Positions 53,681-62,223 of a stretch of DNA of 64,000 nt are shown here, in pieces. Each line of letters begins with the position of its first letter. Position 1 is the stretch's first letter. The stretch comes from Reyranella soli. GTDB taxonomy: Bacteria > Pseudomonadota > Alphaproteobacteria > Reyranellales > Reyranellaceae. The stretch lies in the NCBI RefSeq assembly GCF_007992495.1, contig NZ_BKAJ01000077.1, positions 1-64,000 on the forward strand. Reading direction: 5' to 3'. The translations under genes were made by a program, and so were the position numbers. The notes below the pieces were generated by a model. That model saw nothing but the letters and a program-made list of their open reading frames with translations, had not been told where the DNA came from and ran no database searches.

Positions 53681-55310
53681 TCTACTCTCCGACCTCGACC
53701 CCGCGCCGCCGGTCAAAGAACTGGTGTTGTACGACTACCAGTCCGCGGCGATCGACGCCGCGCGGGAGAACATCCGGCGCGGCCATCGGCGCCAGATCCT
53801 CTGCAGCCCAACCGGCAGCGGCAAAACAATCATGGGCTTGGGCTTAATGCAGGGCGCCATGCGTGCCGGCTCGCGCTCTGCATTCGTCACCGACAGGACG
53901 GCGCTTGTCGACCAGACATCGACGGCGCTGGACCTATACGGCCTAGACCATGGCGTGATGCAGGCGACGCACTGGCGCCAGCGGCCGGGCGCCCTGGTGC
54001 AGCTCGTGAGCGCGCAGACCTTGGGACGCCGCCTCGGCCGCGGCGGCTACGTCGACAGCCATCTGCGCGACCTGCGTTTCGTACTGATCGATGAAGTCCA
54101 CACGCTCTACGATTCGACGTTGGAATGGCTGGCGATGCTGCCCGAGCATGTCGCGGTGATCGGCCTGACGGCAACGCCGTTCACCAAGGGCCTGGGGCGC
54201 CACTACGGCGCGATCGTCAACGTCGCCAGCACCGACGCGCTCATTGAGCGAGGCATGCTTGCGCGGCCCTTGGTCTACGTCGCGACCACGGAAATGGACA
54301 CAAGCGGCGTTGCCGTTCGCTCGACAGGGGAGTGGGATGACGGCGGCCTGGAGCGGGCTGGAGTGCAGATCGTTGGCGATGTGGTGAGCGAGTACGTCAA
54401 GCGCTCGGGCGAACACTTCGGCGGTTCGGTCAAGACCATCGTGTTTTCATCCAGTGTGCGCCATGGCGAGGAAATATGCCGGGCCTTTGCCCAGGTAGGC
54501 TTGAACTTCGCCAACATCTCCTATCACGACAGCGAGGACGACAGGCGCGCCAAGATTGCGGAGTTTCGGAAGCCCGACAGCGCCATCACCGGACTTGTGT
54601 CCTGCGATGCACTCGCCAAGGGCTTCGACGTGCCGGATGTGCTGGTTGGCATCCTCTGCCGACCGCTGCGCAAGAGCTTCACGACGCACATTCAACAGCT
54701 CGGGCGCGTCATGCGCTCCCATCCCGGCAAGGACAAGGCGCTGGTGATCGACCACACCGGCAACTGCCTGCGCTTCCTGAATGATACCGTGGAGTTTTGG
54801 CGAGACGGCGTCGACAAGCTGGACGAGGGCGCCGAGCGCGACCGCACGGCACGCCCGTCTGCGACCGAGAAGGAGCGCAAGGAGCTGGTATGCTTGGGCT
54901 GTCAGGCCATCTTGCCGCCTGGTGTGTCTGCCTGTCTCGCCTGCGGCCGGGAACGGCCCCGCCGGCCCAGCAACGTCACGACCATTCGCGGGACCACCCA
55001 CTGCCTGCACATGGGCGCCACGTCGGGCCGGAAATTCGACTTCGATAACCATGCCATCTTGCGCAATCGCGAAGTGGCTTACCGAACGTTCCTGGCCTAC
55101 GCCGTCCGCGGCAAGAAGGGCGACGGCGAAGCCGCCCGCCGATGGGCGGCGGCCATGTTCAAGGGCGTGTACGGGGCCTTCCCGCCCTGGAGCTACAACG
55201 ACCATATCGACCACGACCCTGCTTATCTGACGCTGGATGCCGAGCGCTTCTGTCGGAACGAGATGGCGCGCTATTCCAAAAAGAGGCCGACGAATGCAGC
55301 CGCGGCCTGA
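53673..55310 (+). CDS. DEAD/DEAH-box helicase of the element
   Basis: 545 aa from the ATG at 53673. Walker A is SPTGSGKT (45-52), motif II is LIDEVH, motif III is GLTATP. Motif V/VI lies around SCDALAKGFDVPDV and HIQQLGRVMRSHPGKD. Domain II also holds VFSSSVRHGEEICRAFA. A C-x2-C...C-x2-C zinc ribbon (CLGCQ, CLACG) and a C-terminal domain (YGAFPPWSYNDHID) follow. The protein resembles phage SF2 helicases that partner primase-polymerases. It overlaps the gene on each side. Confidence 0.9.
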   Translation: MRDLLSDLDPAPPVKELVLYDYQSAAIDAARENIRRGHRRQILCSPTGSGKTIMGLGLMQGAMRAGSRSAFVTDRTALVDQTSTALDLYGLDHGVMQATHWRQRPGALVQLVSAQTLGRRLGRGGYVDSHLRDLRFVLIDEVHTLYDSTLEWLAMLPEHVAVIGLTATPFTKGLGRHYGAIVNVASTDALIERGMLARPLVYVATTEMDTSGVAVRSTGEWDDGGLERAGVQIVGDVVSEYVKRSGEHFGGSVKTIVFSSSVRHGEEICRAFAQVGLNFANISYHDSEDDRRAKIAEFRKPDSAITGLVSCDALAKGFDVPDVLVGILCRPLRKSFTTHIQQLGRVMRSHPGKDKALVIDHTGNCLRFLNDTVEFWRDGVDKLDEGAERDRTARPSATEKERKELVCLGCQAILPPGVSACLACGRERPRRPSNVTTIRGTTHCLHMGATSGRKFDFDNHAILRNREVAYRTFLAYAVRGKKGDGEAARRWAAAMFKGVYGAFPPWSYNDHIDHDPAYLTLDAERFCRNEMARYSKKRPTNAAAA

Positions 55311-56370
55311 AACCAACCCGCTCTTGCTGGAGCTGGTTGAGGCGCACCGGAAGGCGCGGTGCGAGGATGTTGCCGGCGCGCTCGACGCCTGCGGATTGCA
55401 CCAGCACGGCGGCCCTATCTTCGGCATCGAGTTTGTCGACCACGACGCGCACAACTACGCCCCCGCGCCCGGCGGTAAACCTTCGATCATCGTGCCGCAT
55501 TTCGAGGATGGACGATTGCTCGACCTCGTGGCTGTCGGGCTTCGGTCACGGGCCTGCAGGACACGCGCGGGCGTGTGCACGGTCCTGGGCGGGGAGTGGC
55601 TCGATTATGCGCGCGACCACGAGACGGCGGCGCGCATCTATCCCAACCCGTTGGCATGGCTGCTGGCGGGCCGCAGGGGCGCGGTGATCGTTGATTGGCG
55701 CTCCGCGCGCTATGTCCTAGCCGACGTGCCCGAGCTGGTCTGCACTGACAAGGCGCTGGCCGAGCGCATCGACAAGGCGATGCGGCAGCCGGTCCATATG
55801 CCCCGCCTGATCGTTGGGCAGGCGCCGGCTGCAATGGCAAACGACAAGCAGGAGTCAGCGGCCGAGATCGAGGCGCGCGAAGCCTGGGCTGCGAAGACGG
55901 CCGAATACAAGATCAGGAAGGCGGCGACGAAGACGCACCCGTACCTCGATAGCATCGGCTTCCCCAGGCTGCGGGGCCTGGTGCATGAGGGCCTGTTACT
56001 GGTTCCCATGCGACTGGACGGGCGCGTGGTGTGCCTGCAGGAGATCGACGCAGACGGCACGGCGCGCTTTCTGTCGGGCGGCAGGACGGCCGGCGCATCC
56101 TTCACCATGGGCGAGGGCCGGTCGGAGATCCTGTGCGTCGACTACGCCGCGGCGCTGTCGATCAGGGCCGCGCTGTCGGCCATGCACATGCCGGCGCGCG
56201 CCACCTGCTGTTTCACCGCTGCCAACATGGAGGCCATTGCAGAGCGTCGGAGGCATGCCGTTGTCTTCGCGGACCACGACGCCAAGGCCGTCCCCATGAG
56301 CGAGGGGCTTCCCGCTCTGCAACGGCTGTTACTGGATCTGCTTCAGGGGTGGCGAGGGCAGGCAGCATGA
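55294..56370 (+). CDS. Toprim-domain primase-like protein
   Basis: 358 aa from the ATG at 55294, inside the helicase 3' end. KTHPYLDSIGFPRLRGLVHEGLLLVPMRL (in parts) and LQEIDADGTARFLSGGRTAG are the DUF-like part before the Toprim core. The core shows GEGRSEILCVDYAAALSIRAA (E), TCCFTAANMEAIAERR and HAVVFADHDAKAV (the D-x-D-like motif). It is the kind of Toprim protein that accompanies phage helicases. With Prim-Pol and helicase it completes a small replication module. The next gene overlaps by 4 bases. Confidence 0.8.
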   Translation: MQPRPETNPLLLELVEAHRKARCEDVAGALDACGLHQHGGPIFGIEFVDHDAHNYAPAPGGKPSIIVPHFEDGRLLDLVAVGLRSRACRTRAGVCTVLGGEWLDYARDHETAARIYPNPLAWLLAGRRGAVIVDWRSARYVLADVPELVCTDKALAERIDKAMRQPVHMPRLIVGQAPAAMANDKQESAAEIEAREAWAAKTAEYKIRKAATKTHPYLDSIGFPRLRGLVHEGLLLVPMRLDGRVVCLQEIDADGTARFLSGGRTAGASFTMGEGRSEILCVDYAAALSIRAALSAMHMPARATCCFTAANMEAIAERRRHAVVFADHDAKAVPMSEGLPALQRLLLDLLQGWRGQAA

Positions 56371-56552
56371 ACGAAGGCAAGCAGGTCCCGCTCGCCGAGG
56401 TCTTGAGGCTGAGAGCCGATCGGCGCCGACTTCAGGCCAAAGTCGCGTTGCTCGAGGCGGAGAGGGAGGGCTGGCTGGTGGAGAAGGCTCATTTGATTTC
56501 GGCGCTCGAGGGCCATCGCACAGCCGAACACCACAGCCACGAGGATCGATAG
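56367..56552 (+). CDS. Small coiled-coil protein
   Basis: 61 aa (MNEGKQVPLAEVLRLRADRR ... VALLEAEREGWLVEKAHLIS). Most of it is a helical, charged coiled coil. The start overlaps the Toprim stop (ATGA at 56367), so it is coupled to the replication genes. No family is recognised. Confidence 0.55.
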   Translation: MNEGKQVPLAEVLRLRADRRRLQAKVALLEAEREGWLVEKAHLISALEGHRTAEHHSHEDR

Positions 56553-56796
56553 ATACCACCGACGTGAAGTTCGCTACCACTAAGGTGGTATGTCCCCCGC
56601 TTGGCGGTGGTGGGGAGTAAGCAGAGCAGGGCACAGCGATGCCCCTTTGATTCTCGGCTTTTACAACTTGTGGAGCCTCACCCGTCGGTACAGCCTGCGG
56701 TACGCGACTGTTAGCGCCTCGCGGACACCCTACCGCAAATTGGCTCGATGCTGGATGCGGCTCGGACGTTATCGTTCAGGAGACGGAGGTGGAGGG
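56553..56796 (+). other. Gap between replication module and cargo genes
   Basis: This is 244 bases of lower G+C with no convincing gene; the frame from 56590 runs into the exported protein gene but has no start signal. CACCGACGTGAAG ... TAAGGTGGTATG could fold weakly. The promoter of the exported-protein gene must be here. Confidence 0.35.
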
Positions 56797-57273
56797 ATGA
56801 CGGTTAAAGCGCTTGCCGTGATCATTGCGTTAACATTTTCAACTGCGTCTCTGGTGAAAGCCGAGACTTTGACGCTCTGTGGCCAGAAGGTTGAATACAA
56901 TGCCTCTTCCAACGCCGGCAACCTTGTTGGGATTTGGATTGGAGAGATTATCGCCTTCAATGCTGCTTACAGCGTCGACTACAGCCGGTGTTGGGCTCTT
57001 GCTATTGAAGACGTAAGCGCTAGTGGCACTATCAAGTCGAAGCTTGTGCTAGCCGACAATACAAAGAACATGCACAACGGCACGCGGTATGGAACGCAAG
57101 GTCGCGTGCTCAATTGGCCAGGGCAACTCGGCCCGGGCGGTGCAACGCTACGCTTTGCGAGCGACGATGGTCGCAATTCGTACGATCTCCAACGTCAGGG
57201 TGAAACCAAGATGGAGGGAAAGGTTGTGTATCCCACCGGCACGGGGCGCCTCTTTCTTGTGAAGCAGAAGTGA
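56797..57273 (+). CDS. Exported protein inside the element
   Basis: 158 aa from the ATG at 56797 (GGAGG lies just upstream). TVKALAVIIALTFSTASLVK is a signal peptide, likely cut after VKA. The mature part has cysteines in TLCGQKVEY and SRCWALAIED and reads like a beta-rich periplasmic protein (RYGTQGRVLNWPGQLGPGG, GKVVYPTGTGRLFLVKQK). Lower G+C than the replication genes suggests separate acquisition. Cargo (a moron gene) is likely. Confidence 0.65.
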   Translation: MTVKALAVIIALTFSTASLVKAETLTLCGQKVEYNASSNAGNLVGIWIGEIIAFNAAYSVDYSRCWALAIEDVSASGTIKSKLVLADNTKNMHNGTRYGTQGRVLNWPGQLGPGGATLRFASDDGRNSYDLQRQGETKMEGKVVYPTGTGRLFLVKQK

Positions 57274-57294
57274 AACGGCCCCAGAGGGGCAAGG

Positions 57295-57960
57295 TTATTG
57301 AGGTTCAAACTTCGCCGGAGATGATCGAGGCCGGACTGCAATTGTTGCGCGAATCTGGCGCACTAGCTGGGCACTCTGTGGCGCATGCATTGCTCGTTCT
57401 ACGGATTCTTCAAAAGGCGCTGGAAATCCAGCAATCCGGTTCTGGAAGTTTTCGAGGGCTCGCGCGACCGCAAAAAACTCTCGACGCGCTGCTGCAACGT
57501 CTCTGAGGAAGAGGCTGCCGGTGGGCGGCGTGAATTTGTTTGGCTTTCGCTTGATCTTACCCACTTGCGCCGGCTTTAGAGCGCGCGGGCCTATTCCTAT
57601 GCGCCGACCGGGACGACCGTCGAGATCGACTGCCACGCGCGGCCAGTGGACCAAGTGGTTTCTCACCGTTGCGCTCTGCTCGATTCGAGCGTGCAGGGAG
57701 GTCCATTGAGGCAAAAGCGGAGTTCCATGCAAATGTCGGTGAGCCATCGTATCTGCGTATTGAAGCTTCGACCGAAAGTTTTCTATCGAGAAGAAGCCGG
57801 CCACTAGGTCTGCGACCCGTTCTCGCATCGCCTCTACCGATCCCTTGGATGCACAGACCGCAGCTACCCCGCATAGTTCATATTCGACGTCGGACCATTG
57901 CGTAACGGCTAGTCCAAGTTCGAAGTAGAATGCAATCTGCTCCTCGTTTACGTGAATCAC
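57295..57960 (-). CDS. Hypothetical protein on the opposite strand
   Basis: 221 aa from the GTG at 57960. The frame is open 40 codons further, but those codons are low-complexity. IHVNEEQIAFYFELGLAVTQWSDVEYELCGVAAV starts the natural-looking part (quoted in parts), followed by FRSKLQYADTMAHRHL, ATVRNHLVHWPRVAV and FLRDVAAARREFFAVARALENFQ. It is helical, without signal or membrane segments. HTH-free and of unknown family. It reads against the flow of the element, as cargo genes often do. Confidence 0.6.
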   Translation of the reverse strand: MIHVNEEQIAFYFELGLAVTQWSDVEYELCGVAAVCASKGSVEAMRERVADLVAGFFSIENFRSKLQYADTMAHRHLHGTPLLPQWTSLHARIEQSATVRNHLVHWPRVAVDLDGRPGRRIGIGPRALKPAQVGKIKRKPNKFTPPTGSLFLRDVAAARREFFAVARALENFQNRIAGFPAPFEESVERAMHAPQSAQLVRQIRATIAVRPRSSPAKFEPQ

Positions 57961-58137
57961 GCCCAAGCCTCCCCCCAAAAGCTCGAAAACGAATATGCCC
58001 CCGATGCATGGGAACGATTTGAGCGGCTGGTGAAGCCCGCCGCTAAGATCGGCCACATGCCGCACGCGACTCCGCCGCAACTCAAGCGGGCGGTCAAGAA
58101 GTCCACTTCAAAGAAGGCTGAAAAGCGCGCAAAATAA
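57952..58137 (+). CDS. Small lysine-rich protein
   Basis: 61 aa from the GTG at 57952 (NHAQASPQKLENEYAPDAWE ... KKSTSKKAEKRAK). DAWERFERLVKPAAKIG is an acidic/hydrophobic helix, and the C-terminus is highly basic. This layout is common among small phage proteins. The following hairpin at 58141 supports that it is a real gene. Its first codons overlap the start of the opposite-strand gene. Confidence 0.5.
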   Translation: MNHAQASPQKLENEYAPDAWERFERLVKPAAKIGHMPHATPPQLKRAVKKSTSKKAEKRAK

Positions 58138-58140
58138 AGC

Positions 58141-58164
58141 GGCCCCCGATGCCAGTCGGAGGCC
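58141..58164 (+). terminator. Hairpin after the small lysine-rich gene
   Basis: GGCC-c-CCGA-tgccag-TCGG-a-GGCC lies 3 bases after the TAA of 57952-58137. No T run follows, so it would be a weak terminator or mRNA-stabilising hairpin. Confidence 0.5.
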
Positions 58165-58174
58165 GTGAGCGCGA

Positions 58175-58220
58175 TAGGTGTGCTGCACCCGTTTTGGCAA
58201 TTCTAAACGGGGCACACCTA
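58175..58220. repeat. Nested 46-bp inverted repeat
   Basis: TAGGTGTG pairs with CACACCTA (58175-58182 and 58213-58220), and inside these CCCGTTT with AAACGGG (58188-58194, 58205-58211). It lies just beyond the 3' end of the leftward gene at 58226. It could end that transcript or bind a regulator. No T run is present. Confidence 0.6.
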
Positions 58221-58225
58221 CATGT

Positions 58226-58582
58226 CTAATGAGAAGAACTCGACGGTTGTATCACCTGTAAAGACGCCAGCTGTTGCTGAAGAGTTGAGATCGCGTCCTC
58301 AGGTAGTTCGATTGCGATGGGACCTAACTCTTGGGTCTGTAGAAGAATGGCCTTGCGCCCATCAGCCCGCACTAGCGACTGAGACCCTGTTACTAACAAC
58401 GTTAGACGATCAGGCGACTGACTGGACGAAAATAGCCGGTGCAGCACCGCAGCCATCTTTAGTGCAGCCCCTTCTGTGAACCTCAGCCAGTACGTCGCCC
58501 CTTGATTTGCCTGCACGTGTATTGCCAACGTAGTTGGCTCTCGTGCGCCAGCAAGAGTGTCAACTATCACTGGATCAGCCAT
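58226..58582 (-). CDS. Hypothetical protein
   Basis: 118 aa. GGAG lies 7 bases before the ATG. ADPVIVDTLAGAREPTTLAI, QANQGATYWLRFTEGAALKM, AAVLHRLFSSSQ and AIELPEDAISTLQQQLASL read as a compact alpha/beta protein, without signal peptide. An overlapping plus-strand frame (58222-58479) has no start signal and is not called. The family is unknown. Confidence 0.6.
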   Translation of the reverse strand: MADPVIVDTLAGAREPTTLAIHVQANQGATYWLRFTEGAALKMAAVLHRLFSSSQSPDRLTLLVTGSQSLVRADGRKAILLQTQELGPIAIELPEDAISTLQQQLASLQVIQPSSSSH

Positions 58583-58756
58583 GTTTACTCTCCGTCGTAA
58601 TCACGCAGGGAGGCTACCAGGCGGAGCTTGGCGTGCCCCAGCTTATCGGCTTGGGCCCGCTCGTTATCCGCCGATAGATCGCGCTGGCCGACGATGCCCT
58701 TGACCGCACCTCGGATGCTACCATCCAATAGCTGGCATCAGGAGGGGAAGGATCGC

Positions 58757-59047
58757 ATGGCCGCATACCTGATCGTCCAGAGCACGATTAGCGATGAGGC
58801 TCAGAACCAGAAGTACCGGGACGCGGTCGTTCCGCTGATCGCGCGCTTTGGTGGGAAGTTCATCGTTCGGGGCGCTGCGGTGGAAGCCTTGGAAGGCCGC
58901 CATGACGGACGGAGGATGGTGATATTCGAGTTTCCCTCGATGGATGCCATTCACGCCTTCTGGAAATCACCGGAGTATGTCCCTGTGAAGAAGACCAGGG
59001 AAGGCGCCGCCACCCTTGACGTATGGGCTGTCGCGGGCGTGCAGTAG
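58757..59047 (+). CDS. DUF1330-family protein
   Basis: 96 aa from the ATG at 58757, with GGAGGGG upstream. AAYLIVQSTISDEAQNQKYR, LIARFGGKFIVRGAAVEALEG, RRMVIFEFPSMDAIHAFWKS and EYVPVKKTREGAATLDVWAV are the DUF1330 ferredoxin-like fold (dimeric alpha-beta barrel). Such proteins are chromosomal housekeeping or stress genes of unknown activity, so this is probably cargo on the element. Confidence 0.88.
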   Translation: MAAYLIVQSTISDEAQNQKYRDAVVPLIARFGGKFIVRGAAVEALEGRHDGRRMVIFEFPSMDAIHAFWKSPEYVPVKKTREGAATLDVWAVAGVQ

Positions 59048-59410
59048 CGCTTAAGTGTGCCGTTTGCCACATTCGTTCATTTTGCGCTGCTTTATGCTCA
59101 GACGAAGAATGTCGAAGGCTTAGACCGTCCTCCCCGAAACGCCCCCCTCGTCGGGCGAGAAAACCGAAGGGGCACGGCAATGCCAGACGGTTCTCACGTT
59201 GAGCAGAAAGCTCGCGCACGGAAGCAAAGATAGCGGCGGGCATTGACCCTGCGCGGTATTCGCTTGGCCGATCAGTGCCGGCTTGAAGAGGCCTGGCCCT
59301 ATTTCGAGGACGCCATCCGATTTTGGGGAAGCCGATGAACGAGAAGTGGCGGCTGTTGATCACCGACGAGGCCAATCAAGTAGTTGGCGATGGCATCAGG
59401 AGAATTTATC
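59048..59410 (+). other. Gap before the structural-type genes
   Basis: This is 363 bases with no convincing gene. A 36-codon frame (59335-59445, MNEKWRLLITDEANQVVGDG...) starts with ATG after a GGGGAAGCCG leader and overlaps the next gene; it may be a tiny phage protein, but I do not call it. The frame before it (to 59337, ...EEAWPYFEDAIRFWGSR) ends in the same ATGA and could be the end of a decayed gene. Confidence 0.35.
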
Positions 59411-60292
59411 ATGGCGGATATTCGTTTGAGGGCCCCCCTAATTAGGGACGGCGTCCGAGCTGCTGGCGTGACCAATTTTGCCGAAGCTTTAGCCCAAGTC
59501 TTCGAAGATGCATCGATAACCGACGACCAGGGGACCTCCAGTCCGCTTGCCGCCCGTCTGAAAAACGTTCTCCAGACGAGTGCCGACAGCTTCCTTCCCA
59601 GAATGTCACATTTTTCTGGAATTTTTGCCGACTGGACAGATAACTCGGGCAATGGTCGGCGAGGAGACAACGGATTCAAGGCCTATTTCCAGGACTTCCC
59701 AAAATGGCCCGGAAGTTCGATGCAGGTTGGACACTTCATGACGGCCGTCGATATGGGCTTCCAGCCCAGCAAACTCTACAATTTCGTGGAGGGACAAAAG
59801 AGGTTGATGCTGCAACCTTTCTACCCAGGGTTCCGTCTCCCGCCACTGCCGGATGCGGATAGTACAACGCAGCCGAATTGGTGGACCTTCGGCGAAGTGG
59901 AATGCGTGCAACTGATCGTTGCGCATGAACAAGTCCCTGACTCCGGCGTTTATGGCCAGGAGCCGACTTTCTGGAATATGCTCACAACTCTCCTGGCGGG
60001 CGTGACGCAAACGGACCTGGACAATTTTAGGAAAGCCTTTGTCGGTCTCGGCGGGGGGCCACAGCATGACGCCGGTCAGGCGTCGGTCCTCCTTTCCGGG
60101 GTCAATGTCGGAACGGGGCCCGGCAATAGCAGGGAGGATCTTCTGCTAAGCCTCTTCGGCTTTAAATTTGGTTCAATGGTCCGTAAGGGTGAACTGTCGG
60201 CGATCGCGGATGGCGGCAATTGGATTCGCGTCAACTTGGTGGATCAAACCTTCACTCCAATCACTACGGCTCCAGGAACGGCGTGGGCATAA
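59411..60292 (+). CDS. Hypothetical phage protein
   Basis: 293 aa from the ATG at 59411 (AGGAG 8 bases upstream). ADIRLRAPLIRDGVRAAGVT begins it. It continues with HFSGIFADWTDNSGNGRRGDNGF, KLYNFVEGQKRLMLQPFYPG and GVNVGTGPGNSREDLLLSLF. It is soluble, rich in aromatic residues, and has no signal peptide. It lies upstream of tail-fibre-like genes. A particle or tail protein is possible, but the family is not recognised. Confidence 0.6.
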   Translation: MADIRLRAPLIRDGVRAAGVTNFAEALAQVFEDASITDDQGTSSPLAARLKNVLQTSADSFLPRMSHFSGIFADWTDNSGNGRRGDNGFKAYFQDFPKWPGSSMQVGHFMTAVDMGFQPSKLYNFVEGQKRLMLQPFYPGFRLPPLPDADSTTQPNWWTFGEVECVQLIVAHEQVPDSGVYGQEPTFWNMLTTLLAGVTQTDLDNFRKAFVGLGGGPQHDAGQASVLLSGVNVGTGPGNSREDLLLSLFGFKFGSMVRKGELSAIADGGNWIRVNLVDQTFTPITTAPGTAWA

Positions 60293-60520
60293 TCGACCCT
60301 GGAGATTGAAAGCATGAAGCGGGCTACGCCAAACCTAGTAGAAATTCCTCACGAGGTTTGGTAGACTTTCATCTTCAGTCGCGACTCGCGCGCGACTTGG
60401 CCTCGCACCACAGAGGCATCGCCGTCGCCGGGCAGTAACGGGCGCTTCGCATCCAACCGGCCGCACAGGTGGGCTCGCAGCGTGTCGCTGTCGGGCGAAT
60501 CCACAACGTGCGCGCCGAGT
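60293..60520 (+). other. Gap without a gene
   Basis: This 228-base stretch between the phage protein and the next small gene has only short frames. AACCTAGTAGAAATTCCTCACGAGGTTTGGTAG contains a partial repeat of AACC/GGTT type. I see nothing else in it. Confidence 0.35.
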
Positions 60521-60829
60521 ATGCCCCCGCTGAATCACGACATAGACGCTCCCTTCCTCGAAAAAGCCGAGGCCGAATTGCCCCGACTTTCGTCGTGCTG
60601 CCGGCTCATGATCTGGTTCACGCCTGGGGCAGCGATCCTGCGGCATCAAAAGGTGGTGGCCCACCTTGTGCTGACGGACGACGCGCACGGCATCTTCTCG
60701 GATCGCGAGCGGCATTTGCTCCTGTCGATTGGCGGAACGACCGCACCATCACGACGACAGTTCTGGGCATTGCGTGAACTGTCGCGCATGGCCGCACGTC
60801 TCGACCTCGGCGGGAGCCTCGATTCATGA
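60521..60829 (+). CDS. Small hypothetical protein
   Basis: 102 aa from the ATG at 60521. PPLNHDIDAPFLEKAEAELP, LSSCCRLMIWFTPGAAILRH and GIFSDRERHLLLSIGGTTAP are its parts; the end is basic and helical. The stop overlaps the next gene's ATG (60826). The leftward frame across the same bases (60335-60715) is Arg/Cys-rich and not called. Confidence 0.5.
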   Translation: MPPLNHDIDAPFLEKAEAELPRLSSCCRLMIWFTPGAAILRHQKVVAHLVLTDDAHGIFSDRERHLLLSIGGTTAPSRRQFWALRELSRMAARLDLGGSLDS

Positions 60830-61158
60830 ACGATCCGGCAATCGCAAGCGTCTACCCGTCCGGTCCGGAGTCCGCACCTATCAGCTATTGGCACCTGTGG
60901 GCGCCGATCTTTCAGCAGCTCGGCATCGACCCCGCCGACATTCACAACAATTTTGCACCGATCCCGCCGACCGCGCCGCAAGGTGAAGGGCTGCCGGCAT
61001 GGCAGCGGAGCGGCGGCATCTATCAGGCGGCGTTACCGGCATGGATGACGCAACAGCAACAGCCACCGCAAGGGCTGCTCTCGCCGCAGATCCCATCCAG
61101 CACGCCCGACCTTCGATATCTTCGCGGGCTTCTCAGCCCTAATTCGTGGAGTGGTTAA
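60826..61158 (+). CDS. Proline/glutamine-rich phage protein
   Basis: 110 aa. NDPAIASVYPSGPESAPISY, WAPIFQQLGIDPADIHNNFA and a Pro/Gln-rich tail (PAWMTQQQQPPQGLLSPQIP). The ATG overlaps the stop of the gene before. Low complexity and position before the tail genes suggest a connector or scaffold-like phage protein, but there is no firm match. Confidence 0.55.
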   Translation: MNDPAIASVYPSGPESAPISYWHLWAPIFQQLGIDPADIHNNFAPIPPTAPQGEGLPAWQRSGGIYQAALPAWMTQQQQPPQGLLSPQIPSSTPDLRYLRGLLSPNSWSG

Positions 61159-61160
61159 AT

Positions 61161-61481
61161 ATGACTGAAAATCTCGAGCTGGCCGCGGACGATGCAGCGG
61201 CACGCGCAACACGGAAGATGATGCAGGGAACAAAACGACACCCTGCCGATGGCCTGGCGATCGACCCCGCGGGCCTGCAGGCGACGATAGCAACGCTCTA
61301 CATCATGACCCTTTCGTCGCTCTCGTTTTGGATTGAGCAGGGCTTGCCCGTCGAATCGGTATGCAAACGCCTCGACACAATCTCACAGATCTTTCCGCCG
61401 GCGCAGACGGGTGTGGGCCTGGAAAATCTCGCGGGCATTCGCGAATACCTGCGAAGCAACGCAGATCAGTTGAAAGGATAG
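61161..61481 (+). CDS. Hypothetical phage protein
   Basis: 106 aa from the ATG at 61161. TENLELAADDAAARATRKMM, AIDPAGLQATIATLYIMTLS and FWIEQGLPVESVCKRLDTIS read as a helical protein. It lies 2 bases after the previous stop and 4 bases before the next start, so the three form one transcript. No family recognised. Confidence 0.55.
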   Translation: MTENLELAADDAAARATRKMMQGTKRHPADGLAIDPAGLQATIATLYIMTLSSLSFWIEQGLPVESVCKRLDTISQIFPPAQTGVGLENLAGIREYLRSNADQLKG

Positions 61482-61485
61482 CGCC

Positions 61486-62202
61486 TTGGCGAACAGCTTC
61501 ACTGCACTAGGCTTTATCAAGCCCGAGGTTGGGGCCGACTCGAATCTGTGGGGAGGCCACTGGAACCAAAATGCCGATCTTCTCGACATTATGCTGCAGC
61601 GTTTCGTCGGCACGACGACAACTCGCCTGCTGACCTTCAATGTCAATGCCATCTCAACCACCACGACGCGCACGGTGACATGGCGGGATGTGGACGTATC
61701 CTTTCCGTCCACGACATCCGCAATTGTCCTCGTCGATACATCGACCGCTCAGACGTTCAGCAACAAGGTGCTGGGAAGCAATGTCACGGGCTTCCCAGGC
61801 AGCACATCAGGCAACGCTACCACGTTCCTCGGCGCTGACATTGCCTTTGGCGTCAATACCACGTTTCAGAACGGCCCGAACACGGGCAGCATCGGCGCGA
61901 ATGGCCAGACATGGTTCATTCTTGGCGTGGCCCAGTTCGCCAACGTGTCCGGCGGCAGCTCACAGATGGAAGCGGCCATCTTCGATGGCACCAACTACAT
62001 CGCCAACGGCAGCCACGTTTTGTTCAACAACGAGGGCAAGTCAATGACGGTTGCCATAGTGGCGGCCGTGACGACAGCGACCACCTTCACCTTGAGAGCC
62101 CGCAACAACAACGGCGTAGGAGGCACCTCGTTACAGGCATCGGGCGGCGCGACAGGTGTCGCCAACAAGGCCACCTCCATCACGGCCATCAGGATCGCCT
62201 GA
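61486..62202 (+). CDS. Tail-fibre-like phage protein
   Basis: 238 aa from the TTG at 61486. ANSFTALGFIKPEVGADSNL and WGGHWNQNADLLDIMLQRFV form the start common to many phage tail-fibre proteins (trimer-forming head). The rest is rich in Thr, Ser, Asn and Gly with beta-strand patterns (TTRLLTFNVNAISTTTTRTV; FNNEGKSMTVAIVAAVTTAT), as in fibre shafts. It should bind the host surface if the particle is made. A frameshifted relative follows. Confidence 0.75.
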   Translation: MANSFTALGFIKPEVGADSNLWGGHWNQNADLLDIMLQRFVGTTTTRLLTFNVNAISTTTTRTVTWRDVDVSFPSTTSAIVLVDTSTAQTFSNKVLGSNVTGFPGSTSGNATTFLGADIAFGVNTTFQNGPNTGSIGANGQTWFILGVAQFANVSGGSSQMEAAIFDGTNYIANGSHVLFNNEGKSMTVAIVAAVTTATTFTLRARNNNGVGGTSLQASGGATGVANKATSITAIRIA

Positions 62203-62223
62203 TTGGTCCCCCTTCGACTCGCC

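Noticed and set aside
58222..58479. Rightward frame of 85 codons opposite 58226-58582
   Set aside because: There is no Shine-Dalgarno, and the leftward frame has a better start signal and a more natural composition.
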